DNA from: Leptolyngbya sp. FACHB-261
GTDB taxonomy: Bacteria > Cyanobacteriota > Cyanobacteriia > FACHB-261
Assembly: GCF_014696065.1 (NCBI RefSeq)
Contig: NZ_JACJPL010000031.1
Location: 372,001 to 436,000 of the forward strand
Direction: 5' to 3'
Length of the DNA: 64,000 nt
The position numbers and the translations under genes are program-made. Every line of letters starts with the position of its first letter. Positions within the stretch are counted from its first letter, which is position 1. Below, one piece after another: positions 18,196-27,627 of the stretch. The notes below the pieces were generated by a model. It was not told the DNA's origin and searched no databases. It saw only the letters and a list, made by a program, of their open reading frames with translations.

Positions 18196-18404
18196 ATCGT
18201 AATTTTCGGGAACGCTAAACGATTATCTCTAAATTGCAGCAACCATACCCATAAATCACCAGAGCCAACAACGACCACAGCAAAACCACGCAAAAACAAA
18301 AGACATCATCAAAAAAAGACATTTGCTTTTCCTAAATTTCTCGGGGGACTATCGCCCCACCAGCCCTTTAATTTGGATTTATAAATCAATCGAGACTCAC
18401 CCAA

Positions 18405-18767
18405 ATGTCTAGACAAAAACGCACCTCCCCCATCCTGGCCAAAGCCGAACAACGAGCCATTGGCCTGAAAAACATCAGCGCCCAACTGACCCTCGAAAAC
18501 TCCCTCAGCCTGGAAAAATACAACAGCGAAATCGACCGCATACGCGGCCAACTCGCCACCTACAATAGCCTCCTCGCTCAAATCGACGTCGCCCAAGCCG
18601 AACTCAAAGAAAACGAAACCCTGCTCAAGCACATGACCGAAGACATGCTGATCGGCGTCGCCTCCAAATTCGGCAAAAACAGCTACCAATACCAACTCGC
18701 CGGAGGCACCCGCCGCAGCGAACGCAAACGCCCCAGCCGCACAGCCAAACCCGCCATTGCAAGCTAA
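18405..18767 (+). CDS. small helical protein with basic C-terminal tail (array-associated, copy 1)
   Basis: Protein of 120 aa starting MSRQKRTSPILAKAEQRAIG. The middle is predicted to be long helices (LSLEKYNSEIDRIRGQLATY, IDVAQAELKENETLLKHMTE). The end carries ASKFGKNSYQYQLAGGTRRS and a Lys/Arg-rich tail. The protein at 37645-38034 is a clear paralogue, sharing the order TYN-LL, ML-GVA-K, GKNS-Y, AGG-R-SERKRP. The family occurs in cyanobacteria as far as I recall, without known function. A 21-bp repeat array ends about 210 bp upstream. The basic tail would suit nucleic-acid contact, but this is inference. Confidence 0.82.
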   Translation: MSRQKRTSPILAKAEQRAIGLKNISAQLTLENSLSLEKYNSEIDRIRGQLATYNSLLAQIDVAQAELKENETLLKHMTEDMLIGVASKFGKNSYQYQLAGGTRRSERKRPSRTAKPAIAS

Positions 18768-18807
18768 AGCAGTTCCCGTTCCTTACCGCTTATCTCTATT
18801 AATACCG

Positions 18808-18845
18808 GCTGAGCCGCTCAAGATTGAGTCGCTCAGCTTTAATTT
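18808..18845 (+). terminator. candidate terminator after the small array-associated gene
   Basis: GCTGAGC at 18808-18814 pairs with GCTCAGC at 18831-18837. An inner CTCAA/TTGAG helix fits inside, and TTTAATTTG follows. It lies 41 bp after the stop of the 18405-18767 gene, so a terminator on the plus strand is plausible. Confidence 0.5.
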
Positions 18846-19774
18846 GTTGGGGCACCCACCCAAAACTTGAGCCGATGCCCAAAGCATAACTACAACATTC
18901 TCTCGCCAACAGTTAAAGCAGGAACAGCAACAAATTGCACCGGTAGAAGCTCGCTCAAAACCGAGAATTTGAGCCGCACAATTTGAGCTGTCCTGCTCCC
19001 AGCGAATTTTGGTCAGGCAGAGGTAGGGTTCTGCCCAGTTGTTTTCCCGACGCCCAGACAGAACCCTCAGCCAACAAACGTGGAGAGCTAGCAAAGAACA
19101 CCCAACCGAAGCTGTCGCCTATTACTGCTCAGCCACAACTCGATCTTATAATTCAATTTCTGCCCTGATGCACTACTTAAGAAAGAAACTCAAAGGAAAC
19201 AAGCGGCAATAACAGGCGTCTCTTACTTATTTTGGTAGATATAAACCAGGAAAAATTGCCTTTAAAAAGACAAATAATTTGGAGGCATCGGTACTTAGAG
19301 GCAAAGCGCTAACTATCTCTCAAGTGGCTGAGGCTACTAAGCTTTTCATCTTTCATTCTGAAAGAGAGCAATCGTCTAAGCCTTTCCCGACGCCCAGGCG
19401 ATGCTCAATTTCAGCAGCTCAATTTCAGCAAACGTGGAGAACTAAGGTGAGTCGCCCTCGATCAAACTCTAACCGCAATGAACCAACGCCAAAAAAACAA
19501 ATACCTGGTCTCAGCCTCAAGCTTAGGTTTTCGGAGAAAAGCACCATTGCCTTACTGACCAGTTTAGCTATTTGGTTCGGTCCAGACATCATTGGAGGTA
19601 AACACCCATCACCTGAGCAAACCCCTGGCACTGCAAGCAGGGCAACTTTTCTATCAAGCGGCCATCATACATCAGCGAGCTTCAGTTAGAGCTTGAATCG
19701 TGAAGGGGGGCTGGAAGAACCAACACCAGGATAAAGCTTCAAAGCCTCCCTAAATACACCTCTCCACTTAACGA
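18846..19774. other. gene-poor region with a partial direct repeat
   Basis: No convincing gene was found in these 930 bp. Two related segments, near 19041-19090 and 19382-19442, share TTCCCGACGCCCAG and AAACGTGGAGA. This suggests duplication or remnants of a repeated element. The open frame 19279-19689 has no family features and poor codon character, so it is not called. Confidence 0.4.
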
Positions 19775-21763
19775 TTACTCAGGCTTCCACCAGGTCGGCA
19801 ACTCCACCGTAAACGTCGTCCAACCGCTGCCACTCTCAACCCAAATCCTGCCCTGCAATTCCTCAAGCAACTTCTGCACCAACGCCAAACCTAAACCAGT
19901 GCCGCCCTTGCCTCGGGTATCATTAGCAGCCGCCCGATAAAACTTATCAAAGATAAACGGCAGCTCCGCAATTGGAATTTCAGCGGCATTGCGAACCTTA
20001 AACAGCATCATCGAGACTGGCTCCTCCGAATCCTCTGCTAAAACCGATGCCACCTGAACACTCAGTTGAATCTCACCCGCAACTGGCGTGTATTTGCAGG
20101 CATTGTTCAATAGCTCCGTCAAAACTCGCTCCAGCCCAGCTCGATTTGCCAGCAACTGAGGCAGCTCAGCCGGAAGATCCAACCGCAAAACCTGCTGACC
20201 TTCTTGCAACCGCGATTGAAACCCCCCCAGCAACTCAGGCAACCACTCTTGCAGATTGATCAGCTCCAGGACCAGAGCTGCATGGTTACCAATCTCCAGT
20301 CGTTGCAAATCCAAAAGGTCATTGATCAACTCAACTTCCCGCTTACATTCCGCTTGCAAAATCTCTAAATAGCGCTCCTGCCGTTCTGGCGTCGGTGCTA
20401 GCTTGAGCATCTGAATCGCCACCTTCATATTGGTCATCGGCGCTCGCAACTCATGCGAAACCGTGCTCAAAAAATCATCCTTGAGCTGATTGAGCTTCTC
20501 CAATTCTTGATTGGCCTGGGATAATTTCTGAGTGTGCTCAAGCAAAGCCTGCCTGCCAAAATACTGCTCTGTAATGTCATCCAACATCCACAGCCGACCC
20601 GGCACACCCCGCAGCTGCGTCGGCGTAATGGCAATTCTCAGCACCCTCGCTTGTGGTTGACTAAAGATCCAATCCCAGTTGCGAATTTCGCCCTGCGGTT
20701 GAGCAAAGAACTGTTCAGCCTGGGCCGCCAGTTCCTGATCATTGTCCGCCTGCCTGCGCAATGTCGCCATCGCTCCAGCCAATACCGGCGGCTCCACCGC
20801 ACCCGGCGACAAGTTCAACAGCATCGCTGCTGCTTGATTTAGCCAACCCGGCTCCCCACTTTCATCGACAAACACCACGCCTTGCGGCATCGTCTCCAAA
20901 ATGGCGCTGAAGCGAGTCTGCGTCTGGCCCAATTGCAAACCAGTATCGTATAGCCGCAGCAGCGACCGTAACTCACTGAGCAGCGACTCAATAAAGCCCC
21001 GTAGCGTCGAGGAAACTCCGGTCCGGCGATGCCACAGCAGCAAGATTGCACCACGCAAGCCATCCGAAGCCAGCGGCAACACAGCCAACGACTGTGTCCC
21101 CTGCGCCAACAAAAGACGGGAGGCATTGGGCATCGAAGCGTAATCCCTGTAGTAGAGACATTGATTGCGAGCCAGGGCCTCAGCAAACAGAGCCGGTGTC
21201 GTCAACTGGCACGGCAAGACCGTCGCGGGCAGGCAAACCAAAGCCTCTGCCGTCACTTCATCCAGTTGACGCAAGGCAATCGCCCCATCCGCCCGCGCAA
21301 AATCGCGCAGCATAGTCAGGGCCTGGTGCAAAGCCGTATCCGGCGCAGCCTCCGACCCAAGTTCTGCCAGAGTAGTCAGCACCGCTTGAGCCGCCAGCCG
21401 CCACTCCACAACCTGCAAGAACCGGCGCAGCAAACTGCTAGCACCCACCACGGCCAACCCCGCTAGTAGTAGCTCTTGCCCCTGGCGACTTAGTAAAACC
21501 TCGCCTCCCAGTCCTTGCCACCAACCCAATCCCCAGCTCAGCCCCAAGACAACCAGCCCTGAAACCAGCAGCGCTAAAGACAGGGGCAATAAAACCCACG
21601 CTGTCCAGAGCAGCAACGCCAACCACGTTAGGACACCCCACCCCTGCCATAGCCCCCAAACCGCAAACCCCCCCGTCAAGCCAAGTACAACCAGCCTGAA
21701 GGTCGGCAGCCAATCTGGATGCCGAAACCGCAGCCGGAACCAAGCAATGAACTGGGAAGACAT
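19775..21763 (-). CDS. membrane sensor histidine kinase (GAF/PAS)
   Basis: Two-component histidine kinase of 662 aa. The N-terminus has about four membrane helices (residues 20-120, Leu/Trp/Gly-rich). A GAF-like domain follows (LTTLAELGSEAAPDTALHQA onward), then a PAS-like domain (FSAILETMPQGVVFVDESGE). The kinase core has the H-box FLSTVSHELRAPMTNMK with phospho-acceptor H437, N-box ELLNNACKYTP and G-box GKGGTGLGLALVQ. No response regulator is adjacent, so it is an orphan kinase. ATG at 21763. The signal is unknown. The family assignment is secure. Confidence 0.93.
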   Translation of the reverse strand: MSSQFIAWFRLRFRHPDWLPTFRLVVLGLTGGFAVWGLWQGWGVLTWLALLLWTAWVLLPLSLALLVSGLVVLGLSWGLGWWQGLGGEVLLSRQGQELLLAGLAVVGASSLLRRFLQVVEWRLAAQAVLTTLAELGSEAAPDTALHQALTMLRDFARADGAIALRQLDEVTAEALVCLPATVLPCQLTTPALFAEALARNQCLYYRDYASMPNASRLLLAQGTQSLAVLPLASDGLRGAILLLWHRRTGVSSTLRGFIESLLSELRSLLRLYDTGLQLGQTQTRFSAILETMPQGVVFVDESGEPGWLNQAAAMLLNLSPGAVEPPVLAGAMATLRRQADNDQELAAQAEQFFAQPQGEIRNWDWIFSQPQARVLRIAITPTQLRGVPGRLWMLDDITEQYFGRQALLEHTQKLSQANQELEKLNQLKDDFLSTVSHELRAPMTNMKVAIQMLKLAPTPERQERYLEILQAECKREVELINDLLDLQRLEIGNHAALVLELINLQEWLPELLGGFQSRLQEGQQVLRLDLPAELPQLLANRAGLERVLTELLNNACKYTPVAGEIQLSVQVASVLAEDSEEPVSMMLFKVRNAAEIPIAELPFIFDKFYRAAANDTRGKGGTGLGLALVQKLLEELQGRIWVESGSGWTTFTVELPTWWKPE

Positions 21764-21972
21764 GCAGGCAGTGCCCTCACAATCGCACCTAATGCACTCA
21801 GACGAATAAGCAGTGCCACGGGTTCTAAGGCGAATGACAGCCGAAACTCTGTTCGCTCATGAACTGCCCTAGTCTGAGCTGCCTAGCTCCATGATGGCTG
21901 ACTCAACCACCATTGATAGATAGCTGGCAGAGGAGCGCCCCCCTGCAGCTGGTTGCCGCCCAAAGAAGCAAA

Positions 21973-22013
21973 AGCCCCGTCAGTCCCTCCGAGTTGGAGA
22001 GACTGACGGGGCT
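21973..22013 (-). terminator. 13-bp perfect hairpin, terminator of the small gene upstream
   Basis: AGCCCCGTCAGTC at 21973-21985 pairs perfectly with 22001-22013 (15-nt loop). On the minus strand a T-rich stretch follows. It lies about 160 bp downstream of the minus-strand small gene at 22172-22351, which it probably terminates. Confidence 0.6.
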
Positions 22014-22171
22014 AGAGCCTTGATGTAAATGTTTAAGTGCCTAGAAGCCTACAGCGAAGCTGAAGACAATAACTTGCCTTCAACTCCTTCCAGGTCAGCG
22101 GGCCAACGGGCAGGCTGACTGCACAACGCAGCCCGCCAATTCAGATTGCTGCTACTGACCCAAAGTACAAC

Positions 22172-22351
22172 TCAGAGCTTGACAGCCACCTCAGGCATTG
22201 GAGCGGCCTGATCATCCTTACTAGGAGCAATATCGGTCGGCATGGTTTCAGCCGAGGCAGCACTCTCAGTACAACAGCCTGACTGCCAAAGTGCACCGGG
22301 AACATGCTTGCACACCTTTTTGGCTTCCTTGCCCTGCTCCTGATTGCTCAC
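22172..22351 (-). CDS. small Cys-containing hypothetical protein, GTG start
   Basis: A 59-codon frame on the minus strand starting with GTG at 22351, preceded by AAGGAG at 8-nt spacing. The protein begins VSNQEQGKEAKKVCKHVPGA and continues LWQSGCC, with three cysteines, followed by an acidic, Ala/Pro-rich tail ending EVAVKL. The CC pair and the CKHVPG segment could bind metal or form disulfides, but no family is recognised. Support comes from the ribosome binding site and the terminator-like hairpin downstream. It could also be a chance frame; comparison with relatives would decide. Confidence 0.5.
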   Translation of the reverse strand: MSNQEQGKEAKKVCKHVPGALWQSGCCTESAASAETMPTDIAPSKDDQAAPMPEVAVKL

Positions 22352-22510
22352 GTAAGCTGCTCCTTAACCGTAGGTGCGATACTGCACAGGAAGTATAACG
22401 CTTACGGCAAGCATCGGCAATGACCAGCAAGCATCGGCAAAGGCTCAGGAGATTGCCTTTGCCGACGACAAAACACACCAGGTGCGCTTCAACTCAGGTT
22501 GCAACCGTCA

Positions 22511-25009
22511 TTAAGCAGCCTCGTATCGGTCTCGGACTAGCGAAGGCGGCAGCAGCAAGTCGGGGGCAATCCGGTCCCTGGGCAGGAGCAGACTGTCAAT
22601 CAGCCGTTCGCGCAAATCCTTAGAAGAATAGCTATCGCCCTGCAAGCACTCCAGCAGCAGGTGGCTGACGTAGAGATAATCCTCTAGAGCCGTTGCATCT
22701 TCTTCTGAGAATTTCACATCGTAGCCAACATCCAGGTATTGAGTCATCGCTTCCCGCAGCCCATGCGCCCACACTCGCCAGCCCAAACCCGGTACATCAG
22801 CCCGTGGTTTGTAATTCCTCAGGGTGACCAACTCTTCAACCAGTTCGGTGTAGCCCAAGTCTTCTGCATCAGCGATGGCCCCTTCTAATCTAGGCACGAT
22901 TTCCAGGTCACCCTGAAGCACATCACTCAATAGCGCATAGTCATGCTCTTCTTCAAGGTTGGTGGGCTCAGAAACCTGGGCACAGGCGCAGGCTAAAGTC
23001 AGCACAACCCCCAAATCTAGTTCGAGTTTGCATTTCGGTTGCCGGGGCATGATCTTTTTGCGTTCGAGGTTCAGCCCTCTTAGCTCAGCCGAAAGTTTGT
23101 AGGCCAGGCTGTGGTCGATTTTGGCTCGATTATTAATGTAGAGATCGATGTCCAAATCGAGCGCTAAATAAGCAGCCCGCCAGGAACTCGATGCCACATT
23201 AGAAGCGGTAGTCACTCGATCCAACCAACTCAGCATTTGCTGAAGCGGTTCATTATCCACGAGGTCATTGATCTGACAGAACATCAAACGCAAAAACTCG
23301 TTGCTATCGGCCAGTCGCTCCACCGTCATTTTGAAAACTTCCCGCCACTGACGGTCAGTTACATGCTGCCGAATCACCTGACTGACAATGCTGGAATTGC
23401 GGCTCTCCAGAATGTACTGAACCGTAAAATATTCCTGAAACGTGAGGTGAGAAAACGAGTAAATGCCTTTGGCCTGTTCAACCAAAAGCCCATCTTGAGC
23501 TTCAATCGCCGTCAAAATTGCCTGGCTTTCCTGAGCAATAGTCTCGGTCTCAACGCCAGGAATATTCTCAATAAAGCGACGAATGAGATCCCAAAGCTCC
23601 CATTTTTGCCAAAAGTACTTCTGGGGCTTCTGGTCAAAGGCGTGATAAGCAATATCCGACAGCAAATTGATCTTGCGCTGACGCGATAGTTTGTCGGTAT
23701 AAAGCTGTGTCCGCTTCATGCGACGGCTGGCGTCCCACTTGCGCAGCAGTGTGTCTACGGCGTCGTCGTAGAGCGAGTAGCGATTCTTGGGGAAGTCAAA
23801 CTTGTCCTCAAAGGTCCAGCACAACATGGTCAACAGCAACGGGCTAGTTGCCAGCTCCCGAACCGAGGGATTGTCTAGCAAAACCTCCAAGAATCTTTCG
23901 CCTGTGTCCGGCTCCATGCGCACGCGGAACCAGTTGCGCACGAATTCTTCGATTTGATCTTGATCGAAGTCCGCAACCTCAACATCAGTGAAGTCGGGGA
24001 AGACATATTCGGAAGCGCCTACCCGACAGCTAATCGCGAAATGATTGTGGGCGTAGCGTTGCGTGAACTCATCAATGGCTCGATAGACTCGCTCCGATTC
24101 CGCATCAACCACTTCATCTAAGGCATCTAGCAGAACGACGCATTTGCCCTGTTTCAGCAGATTCTCAACGACTGTTTCAGGGTCATCAATAAAGGGTTCA
24201 AACTCCTGAGTAATTGCCTCCAAAAGGCTCAAGCGACGCTTGTCTTCGGCAAAGGTCTTGAGCTGGATAAAGATAGGAATGGGAGGCTCTTTCAGCTCAC
24301 CCATCGGACAGTGATGACAATGTTCAATGGGAAAGTGCAACGCCAAATGTTTCAGCAGCGTGGTTTTGCCTGCACCCGGCTTACCCCAGATCATCAGTTT
24401 GCAATGGTGCTTGACGGCTTCTAGAGCATCGACTCGCTCTTCATCACCCATGTAGGTAAGTCGATTCAGGCTTTGATCTTTGCCACTTTCTAGGGCTGCT
24501 AAAAACTCTTTAATCGTCCGAGGTTTGCGCCCGCGAATACTTTTAAAGACATTCACCTGCGTCCGGATGTTATCCAGATTCACCGGCTCAGTCATGCTCA
24601 GCACCTTCATGCTGCCGCACTTGCGCCTGAGATATTGCTGGTAGCGCTCTAGCCAATCATCAGCTTCTAAAGCTTCGTTCGCCTTAGCTTGCTCTAGTCC
24701 AGCTTGGCCTGAGGGTTCTGTGAGTATTTGCTCAGCTGATTGCCGTAGAGCTTCCTGATAGCTTTTACAATCTAATAGGACCGAGCAGAGATAGTTGAGA
24801 TTTTTCTCTAAGGAAACTTTTTGGGTATCAGAGCCAAAGAAATTACGAATGGTCCGTTCTGAAATTAAGTTATCTTTCGGATCGTCAAGTTCGTGCTGAT
24901 AGAGGCTATTGAGTTTGGCAATTAATTGCTTATAAGAGCTGTGATACTTTTCTGAATAAGCTTGTTTCAATCGCCTAAATACATCTTGATCAACCTGAAT
25001 CCTTGCCAT
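22511..25009 (-). CDS. NACHT domain NTPase (bacterial NLR-like)
   Basis: Protein of 832 aa. An N-terminal helical domain (about 1-130, with DPKDNLISERTIRNFFGS) is common in cyanobacterial NACHT proteins. The NACHT ATPase follows: Walker A IWGKPGAGKTTLLKHLA about residues 205-220, Walker B CVVLLDALDEV, and the downstream FAISCRVG and LLLTMLCWTF motifs of the family. The C-terminal region (about 560-832) is helical and may be the sensing part. No separate effector gene is adjacent. Bacterial NACHT proteins are known anti-phage factors; this role is inferred. ATG at 25009 has an AAGGA site. Confidence 0.92.
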   Translation of the reverse strand: MARIQVDQDVFRRLKQAYSEKYHSSYKQLIAKLNSLYQHELDDPKDNLISERTIRNFFGSDTQKVSLEKNLNYLCSVLLDCKSYQEALRQSAEQILTEPSGQAGLEQAKANEALEADDWLERYQQYLRRKCGSMKVLSMTEPVNLDNIRTQVNVFKSIRGRKPRTIKEFLAALESGKDQSLNRLTYMGDEERVDALEAVKHHCKLMIWGKPGAGKTTLLKHLALHFPIEHCHHCPMGELKEPPIPIFIQLKTFAEDKRRLSLLEAITQEFEPFIDDPETVVENLLKQGKCVVLLDALDEVVDAESERVYRAIDEFTQRYAHNHFAISCRVGASEYVFPDFTDVEVADFDQDQIEEFVRNWFRVRMEPDTGERFLEVLLDNPSVRELATSPLLLTMLCWTFEDKFDFPKNRYSLYDDAVDTLLRKWDASRRMKRTQLYTDKLSRQRKINLLSDIAYHAFDQKPQKYFWQKWELWDLIRRFIENIPGVETETIAQESQAILTAIEAQDGLLVEQAKGIYSFSHLTFQEYFTVQYILESRNSSIVSQVIRQHVTDRQWREVFKMTVERLADSNEFLRLMFCQINDLVDNEPLQQMLSWLDRVTTASNVASSSWRAAYLALDLDIDLYINNRAKIDHSLAYKLSAELRGLNLERKKIMPRQPKCKLELDLGVVLTLACACAQVSEPTNLEEEHDYALLSDVLQGDLEIVPRLEGAIADAEDLGYTELVEELVTLRNYKPRADVPGLGWRVWAHGLREAMTQYLDVGYDVKFSEEDATALEDYLYVSHLLLECLQGDSYSSKDLRERLIDSLLLPRDRIAPDLLLPPSLVRDRYEAA

Positions 25010-25409
25010 CTCTACATCCTTTCAGACCTAACCAAGCTTAAGACTTCTCATCAACTTAAAAAATCAATTCATCATATCCCAGGCAATTCCGGCTTTTCAA
25101 TCAGCTCTTGCCCTTACCGCTCGTTACCCATCACTACCGCAGACTGCCTGAAAGTATTTTCCAGGCTTTCCTAGGCGTTTCCGGTCTTAATCTTGCAGAT
25201 AAGGCTGGAAATACCTTCTAAACCCGGCTAAGCAGTGCTAGCTCCTTCAAGCTGCCGAACACTTCCCTTTCAATTCAAAACTTGTTCTAAAACCCAGGTT
25301 TCTGCTCAAGGTTGAGCCAAATATGGAGATATTACAGTTTAGTACTGCTTTACCCCCCTCCCAGCAACTACCTCAAGGTAGAAATCAATGAAAATGATCG
25401 GGTGGTAGG
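25010..25409. other. intergenic region upstream of the NACHT gene
   Basis: No gene, long hairpin or repeat was recognised in these 400 bp. It holds the promoter of the NACHT gene (minus strand) and the 3' flank of the RHH-like gene. Confidence 0.3.
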
Positions 25410-25664
25410 TCACTGCGGGTTCTGAGACTGGATATGCGCATCAAGATGCGCTAGGCTAACGTCTGGATCAGACAGGTTTGGTGGTCCTTCCAGGCGGTGA
25501 CGCGGCAAGCCCCCTAACCGCTCAATCACACTTCTGCCCGGCTGCATCGCTAGCCAGCGTTCTTGAATGAGACTCTGTAGCAGGCTGCTCTCATCCGTTT
25601 GAGCATAAGCTACTAAGTCAGCTAGCTGCTGCTCGGTTTGTTCATCGAGGTTGATGTTGCGCAT
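25410..25664 (-). CDS. RHH/CopG-like small protein (orphan antitoxin-like)
   Basis: Protein of 84 aa. The first 45 residues (NINLDEQTEQQLADLVAYAQ and SSLLQSLIQERW) have the strand-helix-helix pattern of ribbon-helix-helix DNA-binding proteins. A linker GLPRHRLEGPPNLSDPDV follows, and the tail ends AHIQSQNPQ, as in many type II antitoxins. No toxin gene is found next to it, so it may be an orphan antitoxin or a stand-alone regulator. ATG at 25664. The family is inferred by pattern. Confidence 0.7.
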   Translation of the reverse strand: MRNINLDEQTEQQLADLVAYAQTDESSLLQSLIQERWLAMQPGRSVIERLGGLPRHRLEGPPNLSDPDVSLAHLDAHIQSQNPQ

Positions 25665-25952
25665 TGCAATCGTATGGCTTTGATTTTATAGCTCTGACAA
25701 GGGCAATATTAGCCTGACTATTAATAATAATAACTGGACCAGTAACTTCGAAAGAGAAGGGCAATCACCTGGTAAAGCTAAATTAAAAAGCTATAGTCCT
25801 AGTTGAAGCCGAAATTATAACGAGCAACCTTGCTTGTTCCTTGCTGTCTAACTGCAAGGAACCGAGCGGGAAGTTCACAAGTTTTGAGGCTGGCGACAGG
25901 GCTGGTTTCAAGCTTCAATAAATGAGCTTACTCAGACCGTCCGAGCCTACCC

Positions 25953-27518
25953 ATGTCCGATGTTTCCAAACCCGCCCGTTCCCTGGCGGGCATTGCCGGG
26001 ATTGTTGCTGTTGCAACCTTAATTAGCAAGCTGGCAGGGCTTGTGCGGCAGCAGGTGATTGCCGCTGAGTTCGGCGTGGGGCCAGCGGTGGATGCCTACA
26101 CCTATGCCTATGTCATCCCCGGCTTTCTGTTCATTTTGTTGGGGGGCATCAACGGCCCTTTCCACAGTTCGATTATTAGCGTCCTGGCCAAACGCCCCAA
26201 AGAAGAAGCAGCGCCACTGGTCGAGACGATCACCACACTAGTCGGCGGCGTTCTACTGTTGGTGACCGTGGGCTTGATGCTCTTTGCCGAACCCCTGATC
26301 CAACTGATCGCCCCCGGCGCCCCGCCCGAGGTCAGAACCATTGCGGTCGAGCAGTTCCGGATCATGGCCCCACTAGCTGTTTTCTCGGGCCTGATCGGCA
26401 TTGGCTTTGGCACCCTCAATGCTGCTGACCTCTATTGGTTGCCCTCGGTCAGTCCGATGTTTTCCAGTGGTGCTGTGGTCGTGGCAGTGTTGCTGTTTGC
26501 CGAGCGCTTTGGTCCGGCAGTTCTAGCCTGGGGCACCTTGTTCGGCGCAGTCTTGCAATGGCTGGTGCAGATTCCGCCGCAGTGGAAAGCGGGCATGGGT
26601 ACGTTGCGCCTGCGCTTCGAGTTCAAGCGCCCTGGCATGGGCGAAATCAGCAAACTGATGGGACCAGCAACGCTCTCGTCTGGCATGCTGCTAATCAATG
26701 TCTACACCAGTCTGCTGTTTGCCTCGCAACTACCAGTGGGAGCTGCTGCCGCCCTGGGTTATGCGCAACTGCTAGTGCTGACGCCGCTGGGCATTCTCTC
26801 CAATGTGATTCTGGTGCCCTATCTGCCGATTTTTGCCAAAGCAGTGGCGGCAGGCGATTGGGTAGAACTCAAGGAGCGCATTCGTCAAAGCCTTGTGCTC
26901 ACAGCCCTGACTATGATGCCGTTAGGAGCCTTGATGAGTGTGCTGGCCTTACCAGCAGTGCGCGTGATCTATGAGCGCGATGCCTTCGATTTGAACGCAT
27001 CGCAGCTGGTGTCTTCGGTACTGGTGGCCTACGCCGTGGGTATGTTCGTTTACTTGGGCCGAGATGTCCTGGTGCGGGTGTTTTACGCCTTGGGCGATGG
27101 CGAGATGCCCTTTAAGGTCAGCTTGCTAGGGGTTGGCCTCAATATTGCCTTCTGCGCTCTGTTCACCAAGACCTCAGGGGCAGCGGGTTTGGCACTGGCA
27201 ACGGCAACCGTCAATCTGATCTCGATGGCGATTATGCTGCGGGTGCTGGGTAAGCGGCTGAATGGTTTGGCCTGGCAAGGCTTGGGTTGGCCGTTGGTTG
27301 GGCTTTTGGTGGGTTCAGGACTGACAGGTCTAGTGGGTTGGGGAGTTTTGCAGGGCACGCAACGGCTGTGGGGCACCGAAGGCTTGGGATTGCAACTGTT
27401 GGAGCTGGCCCTGGCAGGGGGTCTAGGTATCGCAGTGTTCGCGCTGTGCATACTACCGCTCCGCTTGCCGGAAGTAGATATGTTCACAGGTCGGCTATTG
27501 GCGAAGCTGCGGCGTTGA
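25953..27518 (+). CDS. murJ: lipid II flippase MurJ
   Basis: Polytopic membrane protein of 521 aa of the MOP superfamily (MviN/MurJ), which moves the peptidoglycan precursor lipid II across the inner membrane. About 14 hydrophobic segments are visible. The N-terminal stretch VATLISKLAGLVRQQVIAAE and VDAYTYAYVIPGFLF are characteristic of MurJ, as is GRDVLVRVFYALGDGEMPFK in the second half. ATG at 25953. The gene stands alone, about 110 bp before the secreted RTX protein gene. Length and motifs are normal, so the call is secure. Confidence 0.94.
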   Translation: MSDVSKPARSLAGIAGIVAVATLISKLAGLVRQQVIAAEFGVGPAVDAYTYAYVIPGFLFILLGGINGPFHSSIISVLAKRPKEEAAPLVETITTLVGGVLLLVTVGLMLFAEPLIQLIAPGAPPEVRTIAVEQFRIMAPLAVFSGLIGIGFGTLNAADLYWLPSVSPMFSSGAVVVAVLLFAERFGPAVLAWGTLFGAVLQWLVQIPPQWKAGMGTLRLRFEFKRPGMGEISKLMGPATLSSGMLLINVYTSLLFASQLPVGAAAALGYAQLLVLTPLGILSNVILVPYLPIFAKAVAAGDWVELKERIRQSLVLTALTMMPLGALMSVLALPAVRVIYERDAFDLNASQLVSSVLVAYAVGMFVYLGRDVLVRVFYALGDGEMPFKVSLLGVGLNIAFCALFTKTSGAAGLALATATVNLISMAIMLRVLGKRLNGLAWQGLGWPLVGLLVGSGLTGLVGWGVLQGTQRLWGTEGLGLQLLELALAGGLGIAVFALCILPLRLPEVDMFTGRLLAKLRR

Positions 27519-27582
27519 GCAGAATAGCTTAAAGCCAGTGCTCTTACGGGCAGCTTTTTGAAGGCTGAGTTATAACTGACAC

Positions 27583-27600
27583 GTTCCTATACGTAGGAAC
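27583..27600. promoter_or_regulatory. short palindrome upstream of the RTX metalloprotease gene
   Basis: GTTCCTA and TAGGAAC flank a 4-nt centre (TACG), 28 bp before the ATG at 27628. It could be an operator or a hairpin in the leader. No known regulator site is recognised. Confidence 0.35.
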
Positions 27601-27627
27601 CTATCCTCTCAGCCTGCCGAAATTCTG

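Noticed and set aside
19279-19689. 136-codon open frame in the gap before the histidine kinase
   Set aside because: No ribosome binding site or family pattern; it overlaps a degenerate direct repeat and has unusual codon character.
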